Origin: Malurus cyaneus samueli
Taxonomy: Eukaryota > Chordata > Aves > Passeriformes > Maluridae
Length of the DNA: 64,000 nt
NCBI GenBank assembly: GCA_009741485.1
Contig: CM019227.1
Span: 13,936,669 to 14,000,668 of the forward strand
Direction: 5' to 3'
Part shown: piece after piece, positions 1-31,790 of the stretch
Layout of the letters: each line of letters begins with the position of its first letter
How positions within the stretch are numbered: the first letter of the stretch is position 1
Translations under genes and position numbers: made by a program
Notes under the pieces: model-generated
What the model saw: only the letters and a program-made list of their open reading frames with translations
Told to the model about the DNA's origin: nothing
Databases searched by the model: none

Positions 1-17398
<17,398 letters not shown>

Positions 17399-17457
17399 TT
17401 TATCTTTTCTTTACTGAAAAAGACTCAATCTTGAGAGATTTCTTTCTGGTTGATATT

Positions 17458-20400
17458 CTGGAAACAAAAAAAAAAAAAAAGAAAAACAAACAATTATTCA
17501 TGTCCCTGTAGGTGCAACCACTGTTACTGTGCTATTCATTTCAATTTCCCTTTTCACTGTTTTCCATCCAAAGACACCGAGAGCATGGTTTGATGGATTA
17601 GTGGTGACATTCAGAGCATCTCAGGACTGAACCCCACATCTGATGCTTGGCTTGGTCTTGGCTGAGGCAAATGCCTTCTCAGCCAAAGCTGTATCTCCCA
17701 GCTTCAGCAGGGCCAGTAGTAAAGGTCAGTACCTATTTTCTTTTGCTCTTCCTCTCTACTTTCTCTATATAAGTAGACTGCATTGAACTTTTCAGAAATT
17801 GTTTCCAGTTGGTCTCTAAAGCTAGAGCTGGTTTGTTTTTGTTTTTTTTTGTTTGAGCCAAGTTTATGAGAAAAATCTCATCTAATACAAAAGACAGCAG
17901 GACAAGCATTAAGAAATAAAAGAAAATCCATCTCCTGAAAAAACAGTTTTTACCCATTAATCACAATTGTGAAGAGAGAATGTGAGAGCTGGGAATATCC
18001 AGCCTGAAGAAGGCTCAGGTTGCACCCCATCAATGTGTAATAAATACCTGATGGGAAGGAGCAAAGAATGAGACAGGGGCTTCTCAGTGGTGTCCAGTGA
18101 TGGGATAAGAGGCAATAGGCACAAACTGAGATACTCTGAGCACCATCTAAACACAGAAAACCCTGGGCAGGTCACCCAGAGAGAGCATGGAGTGACCATG
18201 CTTGGAGATATCCACGAATGGATAACCCAAATGGACAATGGACTACTTTAGGAGAGAGTGCTTGAGCAGGGGGCTGGGCCAGACACCTCTCAGCTCCCTC
18301 TCAATCCCAGCCATTCCATGTTTCTGCCTCAGCTGGTTACACATAAATGACCTTGGGAAGTTGAATAGCATGAACTCCCTTTTCACTGCAGATCACTTGT
18401 GCAGAAAGCCCGGCTGGAAGACAGGAATAGATAAAACAGGTCATTGAATTATTATCCAGGACACAGGTTAAATTCAAACTTCCAACTTAGCAGCATGGCC
18501 CCTTGTGTTCTGTGTAGGACACTGAAGCCCTTGGCCTGGCATTTACACCTCATTGGATGCAGACCATGTAGCCGCAGTGGACCGAGGCGTGCAGTCCAAA
18601 CAAAATGTCACTATTATCCATAAACCTGGAAAAAATTCTATTTAACAAAGACAGTCAGAGTGGAGCTGATCTTCCAGCAGAAAGAGATCACAGCTTACAT
18701 CAGTTTTATGCCATCAATAAAACATGCCAGCAGATGATTGTGACTGGATTCAGGGGAGTAGCCGAACTATTGCTACCATGACAGGTATCTCTTACCCAGC
18801 ATTAAAATATCATAAATTTAGTTTCTGTACTGTCTTTAGGCAAAATACTGTTTGTTCTCCTTCACACTTGAGCTTTTTCAAAATACATAAAAGAAAACAA
18901 AACTGTCTTGCCTACAGAGATTTATAAATTCATAGACCTATTAAGACTCAGGAACAAAATCAATTCCCTGTACCTTCCCAGACAATTGATGCAGCTAAAT
19001 TTCACTCAGTATGCTCGAAGTTCAAGTTAAAATTCAAGGTATTTTGCAATGTGCCTAGGTGAGCCAACTCCTGCACAATGCTTGCTCACTCATAAGTGCA
19101 AGATTAGCTTCCTAAGGTTTTGGGTCACAAGTGCAGAGGGAACTAGTTAATTTTGTTCTCAGAAAATAGTAACTTCACCTAGAAGACAAGGTTAGTTTCA
19201 TTCATCCATTATGTTATCTCTCTCAGCTTCTTTCTGTAGTTGTGCTAACTTTTGCCTAATCGATGTGTAAAGAAATATCCCAACACCACAGATTTCTCAT
19301 CTGAGGACTACCCTCTAGCAAAACCTGAATGCCAGTCTAAAGTTAGTGAGAAAATGCCCAACACCTCGACTGATATCTTCTGCTCAGAGCTGTTTATCTG
19401 GTCTATACTTCTCCAATCTCCAATCCCCTCCATAAGCTTGCTCTGCAAAGTATTACTTTTGAAGAGTAAAAGCTGAGGTGAACACAGCTGCACAGGAACT
19501 CACAAAAGGAGCAGTGCAAATGTGCTTAACAATCCACCAAGGTTCACTTCCTTGTTCTCATCCCCTTCAGTCATCTCCTGTGGGGGTTTTGCTGCCTAAC
19601 TTTCCTTCTCCACAAGGGTGAGATGCCTCTTCACATTTAAATCAAACAAACCTTCCAGTCACACTCCACAGCTGTGCCCACCTGTGTCCAGGCTTCCCTT
19701 CCTCTTCCTTTCCCAGGTGAACCACGACTATGTCTGCTCACAGAATATTATTTTTTTCTGTTTATCTCAGATTCTTCAATAACTAAACTACAGTATTCAT
19801 TAGAGGCTGAAAATATAATTGGAAATGATATTGGCTTTCTGAACTACTTGTAGGAAAAAAAAAAAATACTGCATGAGGTTTAAAAATAAAGTTTAGCCCT
19901 AATTTTCCTTGACAGTTCTTACATAAAAAGTTTTACCATTTTCTAGTCCAGAGTCAGAATAAATCATGTAATATCACATGTGAGTATAACTAAAGCCAAC
20001 GTCTTTTCCATCTCCATTATGCACACAGGCTCTCACAGGAGATCAGCTGATGATTGGTATCTCAGTCTAAGCACGCATTATTTGGTTATCACAATAAGCA
20101 ATTGAATTTGTCCTCCCTAACCCATCTCCTGATCGATTCCCAGCCTGTTCCAGCACTGCAAGCAGCAGCAGCAGCACAGTTTGCAAGCCAGCAGAAATCA
20201 GCCCTCCTGCACATGTCAGAGCCGCAGCAATGCCACGCTCCATCACCGCTGCTGCTCCAGAGCCACTGCGGCCAGCTCCAAACTCCTTAACTGCAGCAAA
20301 ACACAGCCACCAATTTCAGATACCTGACAGGAAAGGTGATGGGAAGGACCTCAGACCCTGAAGGGATTAGACCCTTCTAGAAAAAGCCTTCCCTAAACAT

Positions 20401-23400
20401 TTTTCCTCTACCAGCAGCTGTGTGAGCTGGAGAAGGCCATTGGTGCAGATGACTCTACAGAACTGCTATTCTGAAGTGAATGCTCAGTACCTTAATCTTC
20501 CAAATGTATTTGCATAATTTTGTATATAATTCTGCATTACATAAACTGTGTTTGCCACTGCATGGGTTTAAGTCACAGCCACATTATTCTAGTAAGAAAA
20601 ATTATTTTGGAAGAGGAAGCTCAGTCCTGTTTATCAAGCACACAAAACATAAGGATATGTGGATTTTTTAAATGCATGCTGTGAAACTGGATGCTTCTCT
20701 TTAAAACAGCAGCTGCTAAATTTCTGTACCAAGTGATTATTTCCGACAGATAAAACTAGTTACTAGGGACAACAACAGTCATTCTGCAGCAGCATAGAAG
20801 CATAGTGAACATAGAAAGATGCATTGTTTCCATGAACAAACATGTTTCTTGGGGGGGCTAAACCCTGGAAAAAAATTTTAAATGGAGGGGCTTGATCCAG
20901 ATATAAGAGTGAAAATATACAAGCTAGGGGGTTCATGCAGCAAGCAATCTCACTCCCTAGCAGAGAAGCTAATGCAGCATGACATCTGTGTGCCAGGCTG
21001 CAGCTCACGTAAAACATCCAGGCTGCCCTGGAGAACATCCTCTGGGGAGTGCAAAGGTAAAGGCAAACTGAGACCCGGCTGGATGGGAGGGCAAGTCAGC
21101 TCTTGAAATTTGCATCTCTTTCTTGCAACTCCTGCCAAAGACAGAGAAACCTGTTTGAAATTCATGGGGGCACATTCATCTGTCCCTCAGCTGCTCCAAA
21201 CCCATTTAACCAGGAACAATTAAGTGGTTTAGAAACAGCAGCACAAGCTGCACTGGGCAATTACTTCACAAGGCTTCCAAAAAGTGGATTTGGGGAGCTG
21301 GGGAGCAGGCACCTAAAGGCAAATTAATTCTTTTTTTTACTGTTTTCCTTACTTGACTTTTCTAGGCTGCACAGCAAGGGTATGTATAATCATGCTAAGT
21401 GTTAATTATTGTGAAATTTAAAGCATCTCTATCTCCTAGTCCTGTGTGCTTTGATGTGAACCCAGCCCAAGGCTCACTTGTGCTGTGCAGGGGCTGCTGG
21501 TGACTGCTGCAGCAGTCCCTGTCCCTCTCTCAGAGTCTTTGGCAGCACCAGCACCGTGCCTGAATGCCAACCCTCCCTTCCCACAGCCAACCTGCCCTAC
21601 ATCCCCCAGGTGAGCTGGCACACACAGGTTGCAAGGAGGGTGTCCCTCCAAGAGGCAAAAAGGCTCTTCATTCCACAGCTCAGCACACTCTGACATTGCC
21701 CTTTGTGCATCTTTTAACAGTGGAAGGAACTGCAAATAGAGAGACCAAGCCAGCTGTGGTTTTGTCACTAAAAAGGACCATATTGAGAAATCAGGCAAGA
21801 ACTCAGGTCCGTCCCGGAGTTGTTGAAGGGGCACAAGGCTCCTGGCTTGGAGTGTTCATGAACAAGCATCTTTAATGATGGTGATGCAGCTCAAGTATTT
21901 TACTCCTGTAAACAGCTCAAGGATATCCCAGAGTCTGGAACAGCCCCAGCATTTCGCAAAGAAATGGAAGTATGGCCAAGGTGGAAGACATTTGAGGCTG
22001 TCATCCATTAAATATAATCATGTCCTTCCTTAGGCTGCATTTGGGGAAGAATCAGCAATTTAAGGCCATCATGGTATCTGCCTAAAAAGATCCAGTGTGT
22101 TACAGCACCCGCTGTAGGACAATCCACAGCCTCACCCACCTTTGGGGAGACAGGGATTGTCCACATCCAGCAGACCAAAGCAGGAAACAACTGAATGAGT
22201 TCACCGTTATTGACAGAGCACGGGGTGACATTAGAAATCCTGACTTGCTGCTTTAGCCACTCAAACGTAGTAAACAACAATGTAAATAAAGAGGCCTGGC
22301 AGCATGTTCATGTATTTATCTGCAGTTCACTGGGTCCCAGGAGCAGAGTTAAGAGTTCAGTATAGACTATGCATTTATGAAAGCCTGAGTGCACACAACC
22401 AAATACAACAGGCCCTCTTACTTCAACAGGGCTTTTTTCCCAAAGCATGTCTGAAATTATTCCCAAATTTGTCTGAAACAAATTTGAATTAGCTTACAAT
22501 AGCATTTGCAGGAGAAGTTCGTAAGAGTAACACCAAGAATTTCTAGTCATAGCTAAAGTTACCTCAAATAAAATAGAATAGAATTGAATAGAGAAGTCCT
22601 ATCACGAGAGAATTGCAAGAAAATTTAAATCTAGTGTTCATATAAGGCTAGTAAGAGATTCTTTCATCTACTGTCTATATAAACTCTGCACGAAACAAAA
22701 CTGGAACCCTTGGCTTCAAGAAGAGTACCTGGCAGCATCCTCATGAGAGGGCACAGCAAAGAGGAAGAAGTTGCTCATTCCCCACCTTGGTCAGCCAAAG
22801 GCCACAGCCTCATACTGCGAAAGGAAAGGTGGTTACAAGCACCCCACAACATGAACCCCATGCAGCACGATCAGGACAGAGATGGACACTAAAAAAAGGA
22901 GTGCTGGGCCTGCAGGACCCAACCAAAAGAGACCCCTGAGCACTTTGAAGTTGAATTACGTGGGCCAATTTCATAGGCAGCTGCCAAAAAAGAGCGAAGT
23001 GTGGCTCTCCCCAAGGCCTGTGCCTGCAGAGCAGGGCCCACCAAGGCCCTTCCCACCAGGAACACCAGCAACAAAACAGGCACCTGCAAATGGAAACATG
23101 CTTCTACCACCTAAGTGGCTTTTGCCAAAACCCACTTCACAAGCTGACAGGCTGCTTATGCCTCTAATAATCTTAATGGCTCTGTGTAGAACAGGATGTA
23201 ATTGAAAACTCCATGATTGTACTTAAGTTGTCAAGGACACAGTTGTCATAGTTACAAGTAAAGCTCAAGTGTCGGTTATTCAGGGTTGCTTATTTATTTA
23301 TCAACACCAACAGTGTTGGACAGTCCCATGAGTCTTCAGAAAATAGAAATGGGGACGCTGGTTTTGTCCTTCAAGTCTTGACAAAACAGTAAATATTGCA

Positions 23401-24924
23401 CACAAAAGCATAATAAATTGGCTTTTTGCACAGCTCCCTTCTCTCCCTTCACATGCAGCTGGCATTCAAGTCACTCTATTGTGAGCACTGCAGCAAAAGC
23501 CCAAACCAAGATGCACTGCACGAGATGAAAACCTCACAGCTACAGCTTGGAAGAACTGCCCAGTATCCATCAGGACACAGCAATCACGACCTGCTACATA
23601 GGACCTGCAGTGAGGTCAGGGCTGAACCAGCAGTGCAGCCAGAATACAATACTTCAGTCCTTCCATTAAGTTTTAAAACTCATTTACAGTCAGAAGTGTC
23701 ATTATACTCATGTGTCCAGGTTCTCCCCCCCAGGTGCCCTCTAGGCAGGGTTTGGTGGCTGGACATGAATATACAATTTTTTCTTAAAATAAATAAAAAT
23801 ATCTCTTCCCTTCTCTCAGTTTACCCTCTCTCCAACAAATACTGGACCAAGGAAAGACTCCTGGTCCATAAACCAATGACTAAGAACAGGTAGGAATGCT
23901 GTGATTATGGCACACTACGATTCAGGTGACCCACTAAACTTTCAAGCAGCTCATTTTTGATTCAAGAACTATTGGCACAGCTAAGATGGGATGAGATGTG
24001 CCCATACCTTCTCTATGAAAGAAGTACATTGTCTCAAGAAAAGAAAAAAGCATCTGCCAGAAATTGGGTGAGTTCCAGACGCAAAGCCAACAATATTTCC
24101 ATAAATGGCATAACGGTACATAAATGCTGATAAAAAGCAAGCACAATTAAAATAGCATTTGCTGAAAAATTCTAAATATTTTTTTGTTATTTTTTAGTAG
24201 TTTCCCCCTGAAAGAAACCTGCACTTTGATATTTCAGTGAACTTTAACAGTGAGGTACATACAAGAATATCTCTTCAAGCCTGTATATTGTAAATCCATT
24301 ATTTTAAATGCAGATAGCAACTACATATCCAAACTATGCCTGTTCATTTCCACATATTTCCCAGACCAAAACAGCCCAGCTCGCAACGGATTAAACAAAT
24401 TATGGCACAGCCGTGTTTTTCAGATTAGCTACTCCACAAGCATTTTGTAGTTTTGAAAAATTCAAGTAATGCAAAATACCCTCAAGTGGAATTTCCAAGT
24501 AAATTCAGTTATATTCCTTGCAAGATTTTAGTCCTCAGTATCTTACTGCTGCCTCCTCAGAGATCAAGAAAATAGATAAATAGCATCAAATAAGAGCACT
24601 TTTTTTTTTCCTTTTTGCCTTAAGACATAAAATAGCTCACTTGGAGACAGCCTGCACCAAAGCGAGGGAAACATCTTATGCCGGGGTGAGAGCTCTGGTT
24701 TCTCAAGGTGACCCCCATTCCTGCTGAGGACAGGGAAAAGCAGAGAGAGGCATGCGGGAGATTTCTTGTCCAGCACACAAACCAGGAGCAGCTATCCACG
24801 GGCACTGTAAGAGCACACACACCGCCCAAACACAAACCCGCACCTTCCCCTGCGGACACGGAGCGGAGCGCAGCCGGACCGTGCCCACCCAGACCGCCCG
24901 CGGGCACACGGCACAGGCACTTAC
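17458..24924. other. ABAT 5' intron (inner segment)
   Basis: This is intron between the first coding exon and the candidate non-coding exon at 24.9 kb. It contains the CR1 3' end at 17960-18335 and a short CAG-rich patch near 20155-20180. Otherwise I see no supported feature. Confidence 0.6.
17960..18335 (+). mobile_element. CR1 LINE, 3'-terminal fragment
   Basis: The plus strand follows the CR1 3' end closely: 'gagctgggaatatccagcct', 'ccatcaatgtgtaataaata', 'gtggtgtccagtgatgggat', 'aagaggcaataggcacaaac', a 'gggcaggtcacccagagaga' step, then 'gcttgagcagggggctgggc' and the 3' UTR near 18290-18335. This is the C-terminus of ORF2 plus tail. It is 5'-truncated, as most CR1 copies are, and inserted antisense to ABAT. 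Confidence 0.9.
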
Positions 24925-25340
24925 AGGACTCGGATGCAAACTCCAGCGTGCCGCCAGCTCTCCCGGTGGAAGTGCCGCTCCCGAACTGCCCGCAGGCAGC
25001 TCCTGGGTCCAAGTGGTGCTCCCTGCTCCGCCGCCTGCCTCCCTTCAGCAGTGGCTGAGGAGTGCCATTGCTGCCAGCTCCTGCCAGCAGCCGTGCGCAG
25101 CGGGGACGGGCAGCACCCAGAGGGAGCCCTGAGCTGCAGCCCCGCAGCTCGGCCGAGGGGGATGCCCCACTTAATGAAGGTTAATGGAAGCAGCTCCTGG
25201 CAGCTACGGCCCGTGCTCAGCCAAAGCCAGCGGACAGGAATACCCGACTGGCCTCACAGCCGGGAGCATTTGGCTCCGGCATGTGGATGTCCGAGTTCGT
25301 CTGAAAGCTTCCTCGGCAGATTCCGAGATGCAGAGCCTGA
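24830..25340 (-). promoter_or_regulatory. ABAT: Candidate inner ABAT promoter and non-coding first exon (GC-rich island)
   Basis: A locally GC- and CpG-rich stretch sits in the ABAT 5' region. On the minus strand, 'GTCCT' followed by gtaagt (donor at 24924-24919) makes a near-consensus 5' splice site at the downstream edge of the island. It could join to the acceptor at 17458 without affecting the reading frame, since the exon there begins with 5' UTR. ABAT in mammals uses alternative untranslated first exons. The start site itself cannot be placed from sequence. Confidence 0.5.
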
Positions 25341-25695
25341 CTGCGTTAAGGTTTGAAATGGCTCCTTAGCTTTCAACAATTGTGGAAGTTGAAGAACGGG
25401 TTTTGTCCCTAAAGCCCTTACTTTTACTCTGGTTTGCAAATATCCTGAGGGCGACACCCAGGCACACGACTGTCACAAGATAACCTTGGTTCGGCTCGTT
25501 CCCTGCAGGTCGTGCGCAGGCAGCACGACAGGCAGCACAGCACGCATCCCAGCGGCACCTCCCGCCGCACACTGCTCCAGACGGAACGGGGGAGATGGGG
25601 ATGCCCACAAAACACCAGCGGCATCCCTTCAGGCACAGGGATGGAGGGAAGAGCAGCCCAGGGTGCCGCGGCCGAGGCTGGGCTGCCATCGCCAG

Positions 25696-25817
25696 GTTGC
25701 CATGGTGCCGGGGGGCAAGAGGGAAGATGCGCCAGAACGCAGAGAGGCTGAGCCGCTTCAGATTTAAATCCCTGTGACAGCATTTCGGCCGAGCCACTGC
25801 ACGGTTGCTGTGGCAAC
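25696..25817. promoter_or_regulatory. Pair of RFX X-box-like sites upstream of the inner ABAT island
   Basis: GTTGCTGTGGCAAC at 25804-25817 is a near-perfect inverted repeat matching the RFX X-box. GTTGCCATGGTGCC at 25696-25709 matches on one half. They lie 95 bp apart, about 0.4-0.5 kb upstream (for a minus-strand transcript) of the 24.8-25.3 kb island. Confidence 0.45.
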
Positions 25818-28800
25818 CGACGAGTGAAAAATCACAGAGGAAATCTGTAATTATTACAAGCGAGGTGGCGACTTAGCCACTTCAGTAATCAGGGCATTAA
25901 AAGGGCTCGAGCAGAGGAGGGGGAGCTCCGCGCCCCCCGACAGGCAGGGCTGCAGTGCGGGTGTGGGTCCTGCTTTAGGCTCTGCAGGCTCCAGCTGTGG
26001 GATGTGACATGGGATGTCTCAGCACAGGGTCTGGACTGAGGCACTGCACCCCTGTCTGCAAGGGGGCAGATGAGGGAACAACCAGAGCGAGCCCCAGACT
26101 TGCACTGGGTCAGCACAAACAGAGCGAGGCACAAGGAAGGGCCTGAGATAGAGACAAGGACAGATATTGGGAGCAAGGGACAAAGAGGAAGATGCAATGC
26201 TTACTGGAAGCAGATAAGGATCCTGGCAACTGAGTGACTTCAGTTTGTGCTGCTCCTGCAGCACCACTTTTCCCCTTCACCCCGAGCAGCCACAGCAGAA
26301 GCATGGGCTGGGTGCTGTGATGATCACAGTGTCTCCTCATTGTTCCTGTGTGAGCAAAGTCCTTCAGCAGCCACACACACTCTGCAGTGTCTCCACTGTA
26401 ACACCACCCGACCCAGGAGTTTAACACCAACAGATGCCACTCCAGCATCCTCACAACCCATTTACACCCGCTGCAGGGAGGGCAAGTTTTAAAGGCACCA
26501 TGTTGTTTTCCAGAGCTTTTCTACACAAAATGGACAATCAATCAGCATCCAGATGAACTGCCAATGAAAATGCCACTAACACCAACAAGGAAGAGAATCA
26601 GATGTGGTTAATCCTGCTCTGGTTGCCTTCTCCTTTGCTGTGGACTGAAGCCTGGGATCTCATGTGAGTACTATGAGCACCTGCCAAGAAAGGAGCCCAC
26701 ACTGCAGTTATTTGTAAGACAGATCCCATAACAAGCAGTTGATTTGATCCAAAATAAGAACTGAAACTGATCCATCACCTCCATAATTTAAAAACTGTTA
26801 TTAATTACATACACAGACTGTAAATGACAGATTTAAACTGGCCTGTACTGGTTACCAATCATTAGAACAAACTGCTGGCTCTAAAGTGAACCTGTTAACC
26901 AGCTAATCTACCACAGAAAGTGCCATAATACTATTCAGACAAATGGTTAATGCAGGGGCACATCACAGGGCAGAGGAGGAAGGACCGAGAAAAGCTGTAG
27001 GTGCTTACACTCACCATGTATAAAACACTGGATTCAACAGCCATTCCCTCTACCAGTGATTTATTACTACACTTATTCAGTGAATAATCAGGATTACAGC
27101 TCCTGAGGAAGACTGAGGTTCTTGTGCCTCTGCTGAGTGCTGCCTTAGATGATGTGTGGCTAAACTCATTAAAAAAAAATGATGCTGAGTGAAAAGTACT
27201 TCCTGCTGCACAGTGCTAACAATTTATATGGCAACAACATCTAGAGATTCCAGACAGTATTACACCCCATCATGCTGAGCCATGTCATGTCCAACTGCTT
27301 GGAAACGCATCCTCTAGAGAGACAATAACTCCATTGTAGACTTTTATTTGTAGTGGATATTTTACCCTTTAACCTTTGCATCAAATGGCTCAACACCAAA
27401 CTGTCACTTCTGGGTAGAGCCTAAATTCTTGCTGTTCTGTATGGCTGCTTTCATCCCCCCCATACCCACAATTACCCTTCCTGGCAGGCTGCATGCACAA
27501 AGAGGATGACAATGACTCTGCTTAAGTCCTGTTGAAGGGCAAAAGACTTAGAAGTCCCACATCAGTGATTTGAAACAACTGTAATTACAAAAAAAATTAT
27601 TTAAGATGTATTAAAAATGTGAAGTTAATAGGTGTGGACTGTAACAAAAACCCCATGGACTTGCATTTGATTTAATCAAGAGAACATTGGTAACAAGATC
27701 AGCTTGAACTGTCAGTCATCAGAAAGGATGTGGCCAACCTCTCTCAGTAAGTTCACTTCCTGCTCTGATTTGCAGTTGTCAAAGGAAGACTGACTCATTA
27801 CACAATCCTTCACTGTTAGAAAGTAATCTCCAGCTTCAGCAGAACCACCTGTTAATATATTTCTGTGTATCAATGCTACAAACATCCTTCTGCTAACATG
27901 ATGATGATACAAGGCAAAATGGAGATCAGATTCTGTCCAGGATGGTCCTCACGACCAAGTAAAAACACATCGTTAGTATCAAAAATAGTTTGTTTTTATG
28001 GAAAATATTGGAAGGTTTACTTTGTTATCAATGCATTTCACTGCAAATGATGGCAATTCCTCTGCAGCCCTCCTTAACCCCTGCTTCACACTCCAGAAAG
28101 CATCTGCTACAATTTGATAGGAAAAACAAAGCATTTCAAACAATGAAGCTACAGTACTTAAGGAGAATTCAGTATTCAGGAATAACAGCTCCAGGGTAGA
28201 GACAAGATGTCAAAATCCTAAATGTCATACACTCCTGCAAGAAATGGGAACAAAAAACATCAGTAGCACAAAGCAGAGAGCAAAGCATGCAGGATATTCA
28301 GCACCAAGTCCTAGTCCTTCAAAAAACAGAGCTGCCACAAGACTCAACAGCAGGGTCTCAGGACCACAAACTTGCATAATGAGGGAAAGCAATGCCTCTC
28401 TTAAGGGTTAGTTGTGTTTGGAGAATGAATAAAACACAAGCTGGAGTGTCAGATCAACTTTAAGGTACTGTGAGCAGTAATCACTAGGTTCACCTTAAAA
28501 AATATTTTAGAAATGTTTCAATGCAGTTGGAAGGAAACAAAGTAAGCTGTATAAATATTGACCCCAAGTTAATTTAAAAAACCTGAGCAAATGATTTGCA
28601 GGCAGAAGGATAAGGATCTTATTTGGCCAAAGAGGATTACCATGCAGAGCAAAACAGAAGATAACAGCGCCAACTGGGATTGTTTCCCTTTATGGGAAAA
28701 CCAGCACACTGTAGCCTTCGAACCTGAGGCTGACCAGAAAGTTGCTTCCTACCTTAGCACATCCAGTAACTTTACACTCTGCGGACAGAGGCAGGTTTTC

Positions 28801-31790
28801 TTTTGTGAAAGAAGTTAAAAGGCTCTTGAACAGAGTGGAATTCAGCACAATCAATGCCACTAACTGCAGGGATTTTATGTGGTGGGCAGATGCTGAGTTT
28901 TAAAAAGACAGAGGTTGCACGTGTGTAGGGCACGCCTGACCCGCACTTGCTCCACTCACTAATCAGTAACTACTGTAACTTACACTGACCCAGGGACAGG
29001 GGGATCACCTCCCTCTGTTCTTCAGTCAACTGCTTTAATTCCCATTAAACATGAGAACTTCACCTTCAGAAGGAAAGTGATATAGGAATTAAGCACAATT
29101 ACTATGAAATTCTACTATTCAATTCTATTATTTTCTGATTATTCAGGCAATAGGTAAAAAGGAACTACAGTTGAGGAGTTTTCAAAAGAGTTTAGGAAAC
29201 ATGGATACATACACAGTGCTAAAAAGACTCTGTTACTAAATTCTCTAGTACGTTTAGAACATTATTTTTGGACTCCAGATGGAGAAAGAAATGGGTGCCA
29301 ATCTGATTCAGCAAGATACATGTTTTTCAAGTGGTCCCTTTTACTTCAGTAGGCCCATTCACAAAACTGGAGTTGTGAATGAGCCAGAATACTCTGCTTG
29401 GAATTAAAGGCAAGGTAGAAAAACTGGGAAGACTCACTGAAGGTTATCACAATTTGAAAGCTACCCACTACAGAAAAATCGAGAAGGCTGCTGCATAAAC
29501 TGTGCTTATTTACTCCTTATATACTGTCTGTTTGACCGAACTAATGAATCTGCTGCATTACAACATGTCACACAGGTACTAAATACCCAAACACAAATTT
29601 GAGGTGATAAATTGGACCATAATAAGTGTGCAAATGGCTAAACTGACTGGCAAGGCCCAGGTACACCGCTATTGCACCCTCAACTCTCATGGTAACGCTG
29701 ACACCCATACAAGAAACTGGGCAGTGCGCTTCAGTCTGGTACATACAGGTCATGAACCACATCAAAGTGGAGATTTTGTGCACCCTATTTAGGTAGTTTA
29801 AAAGCGTTGACCACTTTTGGGAAGGCTCCCAGATTTGGACAAATCTTTATAAAGTTTTACTATAAGTAGAGCAAGTCCAACTTATTTGCTGGGGTCAGAG
29901 AGGAGAGACCTGGAATCAAGAAACTGGTGAAGGAATCCCTGTATAACATGCTGAGAGAGGATGCACAAACAGAGGGGGAAAACAAACCCAGGATAGGCAC
30001 TCCAGGATGAGTACAATCAGTAGGAAATAAAGAGCTAGTAGTTAGGTTAAACAGCTCATTTATTTAACAAAAACCTTTTGTGGGAGACATTTAATCTTCC
30101 TAAGGGTAGCTTAGGAAAGTGAGCAGCATTAGCACAATGGGACAGCGAGCAGTTCCCTTCCAAGTGCTGTCCTCACTGGTACTTAACCTGTCTCTCTCAA
30201 GAGGGCACTGTCATAGAAGCTCAGAACAAGAACACTAGCAAATTTCCCTTCTTCACAAAGTCAGGGTTTCATCAAATGGATGCAACTGCAGGATTTATCA
30301 GTAATCAGGTAGCTCTTCACAGAAGATACATCACGTGCTTTGTGAGTGGCAGTATCATCTTAAGCTGCCCCTTTCCCTTCTTTGCTGTTAACTAGTGACA
30401 GCAGGTAAAAGATATTCGTAGGTTGGAGTTTCGCAACAGATGAGAGGAATGTGGCTGCAAGCCTGCTAATCTTGCTCACCAGCCAGAGCAGAGGATCAGT
30501 TATGCAAGGCTCCATGTGGATTTTGACCAGATATAACAAACAGTTCCTTTCTCCTCTCTTTTTCTTTCAGAACAATAAAAATGAAGCTGTGAGCCATTTC
30601 CTATCATTTATCAGATCATTCTGGAAGCTCATTTTCTCTGCATATTTTCTGGGAAAAAGAAAGATATAAAGATATTTTATGCAAGTGTTGCATCCTGAAA
30701 TGATACAAGCAGCCTTGGGTCTGCAGGGTAGTAGCACCTTCTGACCCTCTTGTCTAAAGAACCCCACTTTGATCTAGCTCTCCTGTCACCTGCTCCCATC
30801 ACTTTCCCATCCATACCAGAGAGATTCCTAATTTGGGGAAGAAACATCACCAAACCCTTCTTGGTTTCCAGTGGGGTCACAAGCTGAGCTCAGAGCAAAC
30901 CAGGTATACCAGTGAGAAAAAAATAACAAAGCAGTGTGAGGAACAAGAAGTCCAACCTGAGGAGCCACCACGCTTGACTCCCTGCTCCAACATCACCTAT
31001 CCATGGAACCTGTGTCCATCATCAGTCCTACCATTCTGATTGAACCAAGTCCCACTACACCTAAATCTACAGAGAGGCAAAACAACAAACTCCAAATTGA
31101 TACACAACAAGGTAATGGTCCAATTTTTACAAATAAATAAATAGCAAGAATCCTCCAGCCTCCATCAGAAAGGTATTTTCTAATCACCTTCCTGGCCAAG
31201 GGAAAAAATAATTACTGATGAGAAATTAGGCAAGCAGCCTCCCGTTGCTGCTAAAAGGAACTGGCATTTTGGATTTCATTACTGAAAGAAGAAAAGCACA
31301 GGATTTACCAGCTGTAGTTACTGCAACACACAGTTTGTTGCTGGAACCAGTAAATTCCTTCCCAGTCAAAGGCCCCATACCATGAATCCAGCCCCTGGCA
31401 CTGCTTACCATTGTCTCCATTTGCCTTTGCTCCCTCCCTCTGTAACATTAACCATCCCTTTCTGTGCTTTGCTTCAGCTGCTTTTCACCACAGCCAAGGC
31501 AGAAGCATCACATTCCAGCAGTCCCTTCCAACACCCCCTGCCCAAAGCACAGAACAAATGAAGATTTGCACCCCCATTACTCCATTACCTGGTAAAACCG
31601 CCCTGCAAACAAGGAGTGTGGAGTTCATCTGAGCCCAGCTCATCCTCTGCTTTCCTACCTCTACCAGCACACTCTGATTGTGTAATCCTATTTCTCTCTC
31701 CAGGAAGCTGCATTGCAGCAATAGCTGTGGAGCAAAAAACAAGGCTTGCTTTATAGTGGAGCTGAGAGGGGAAAATACAACTGTGAATGA

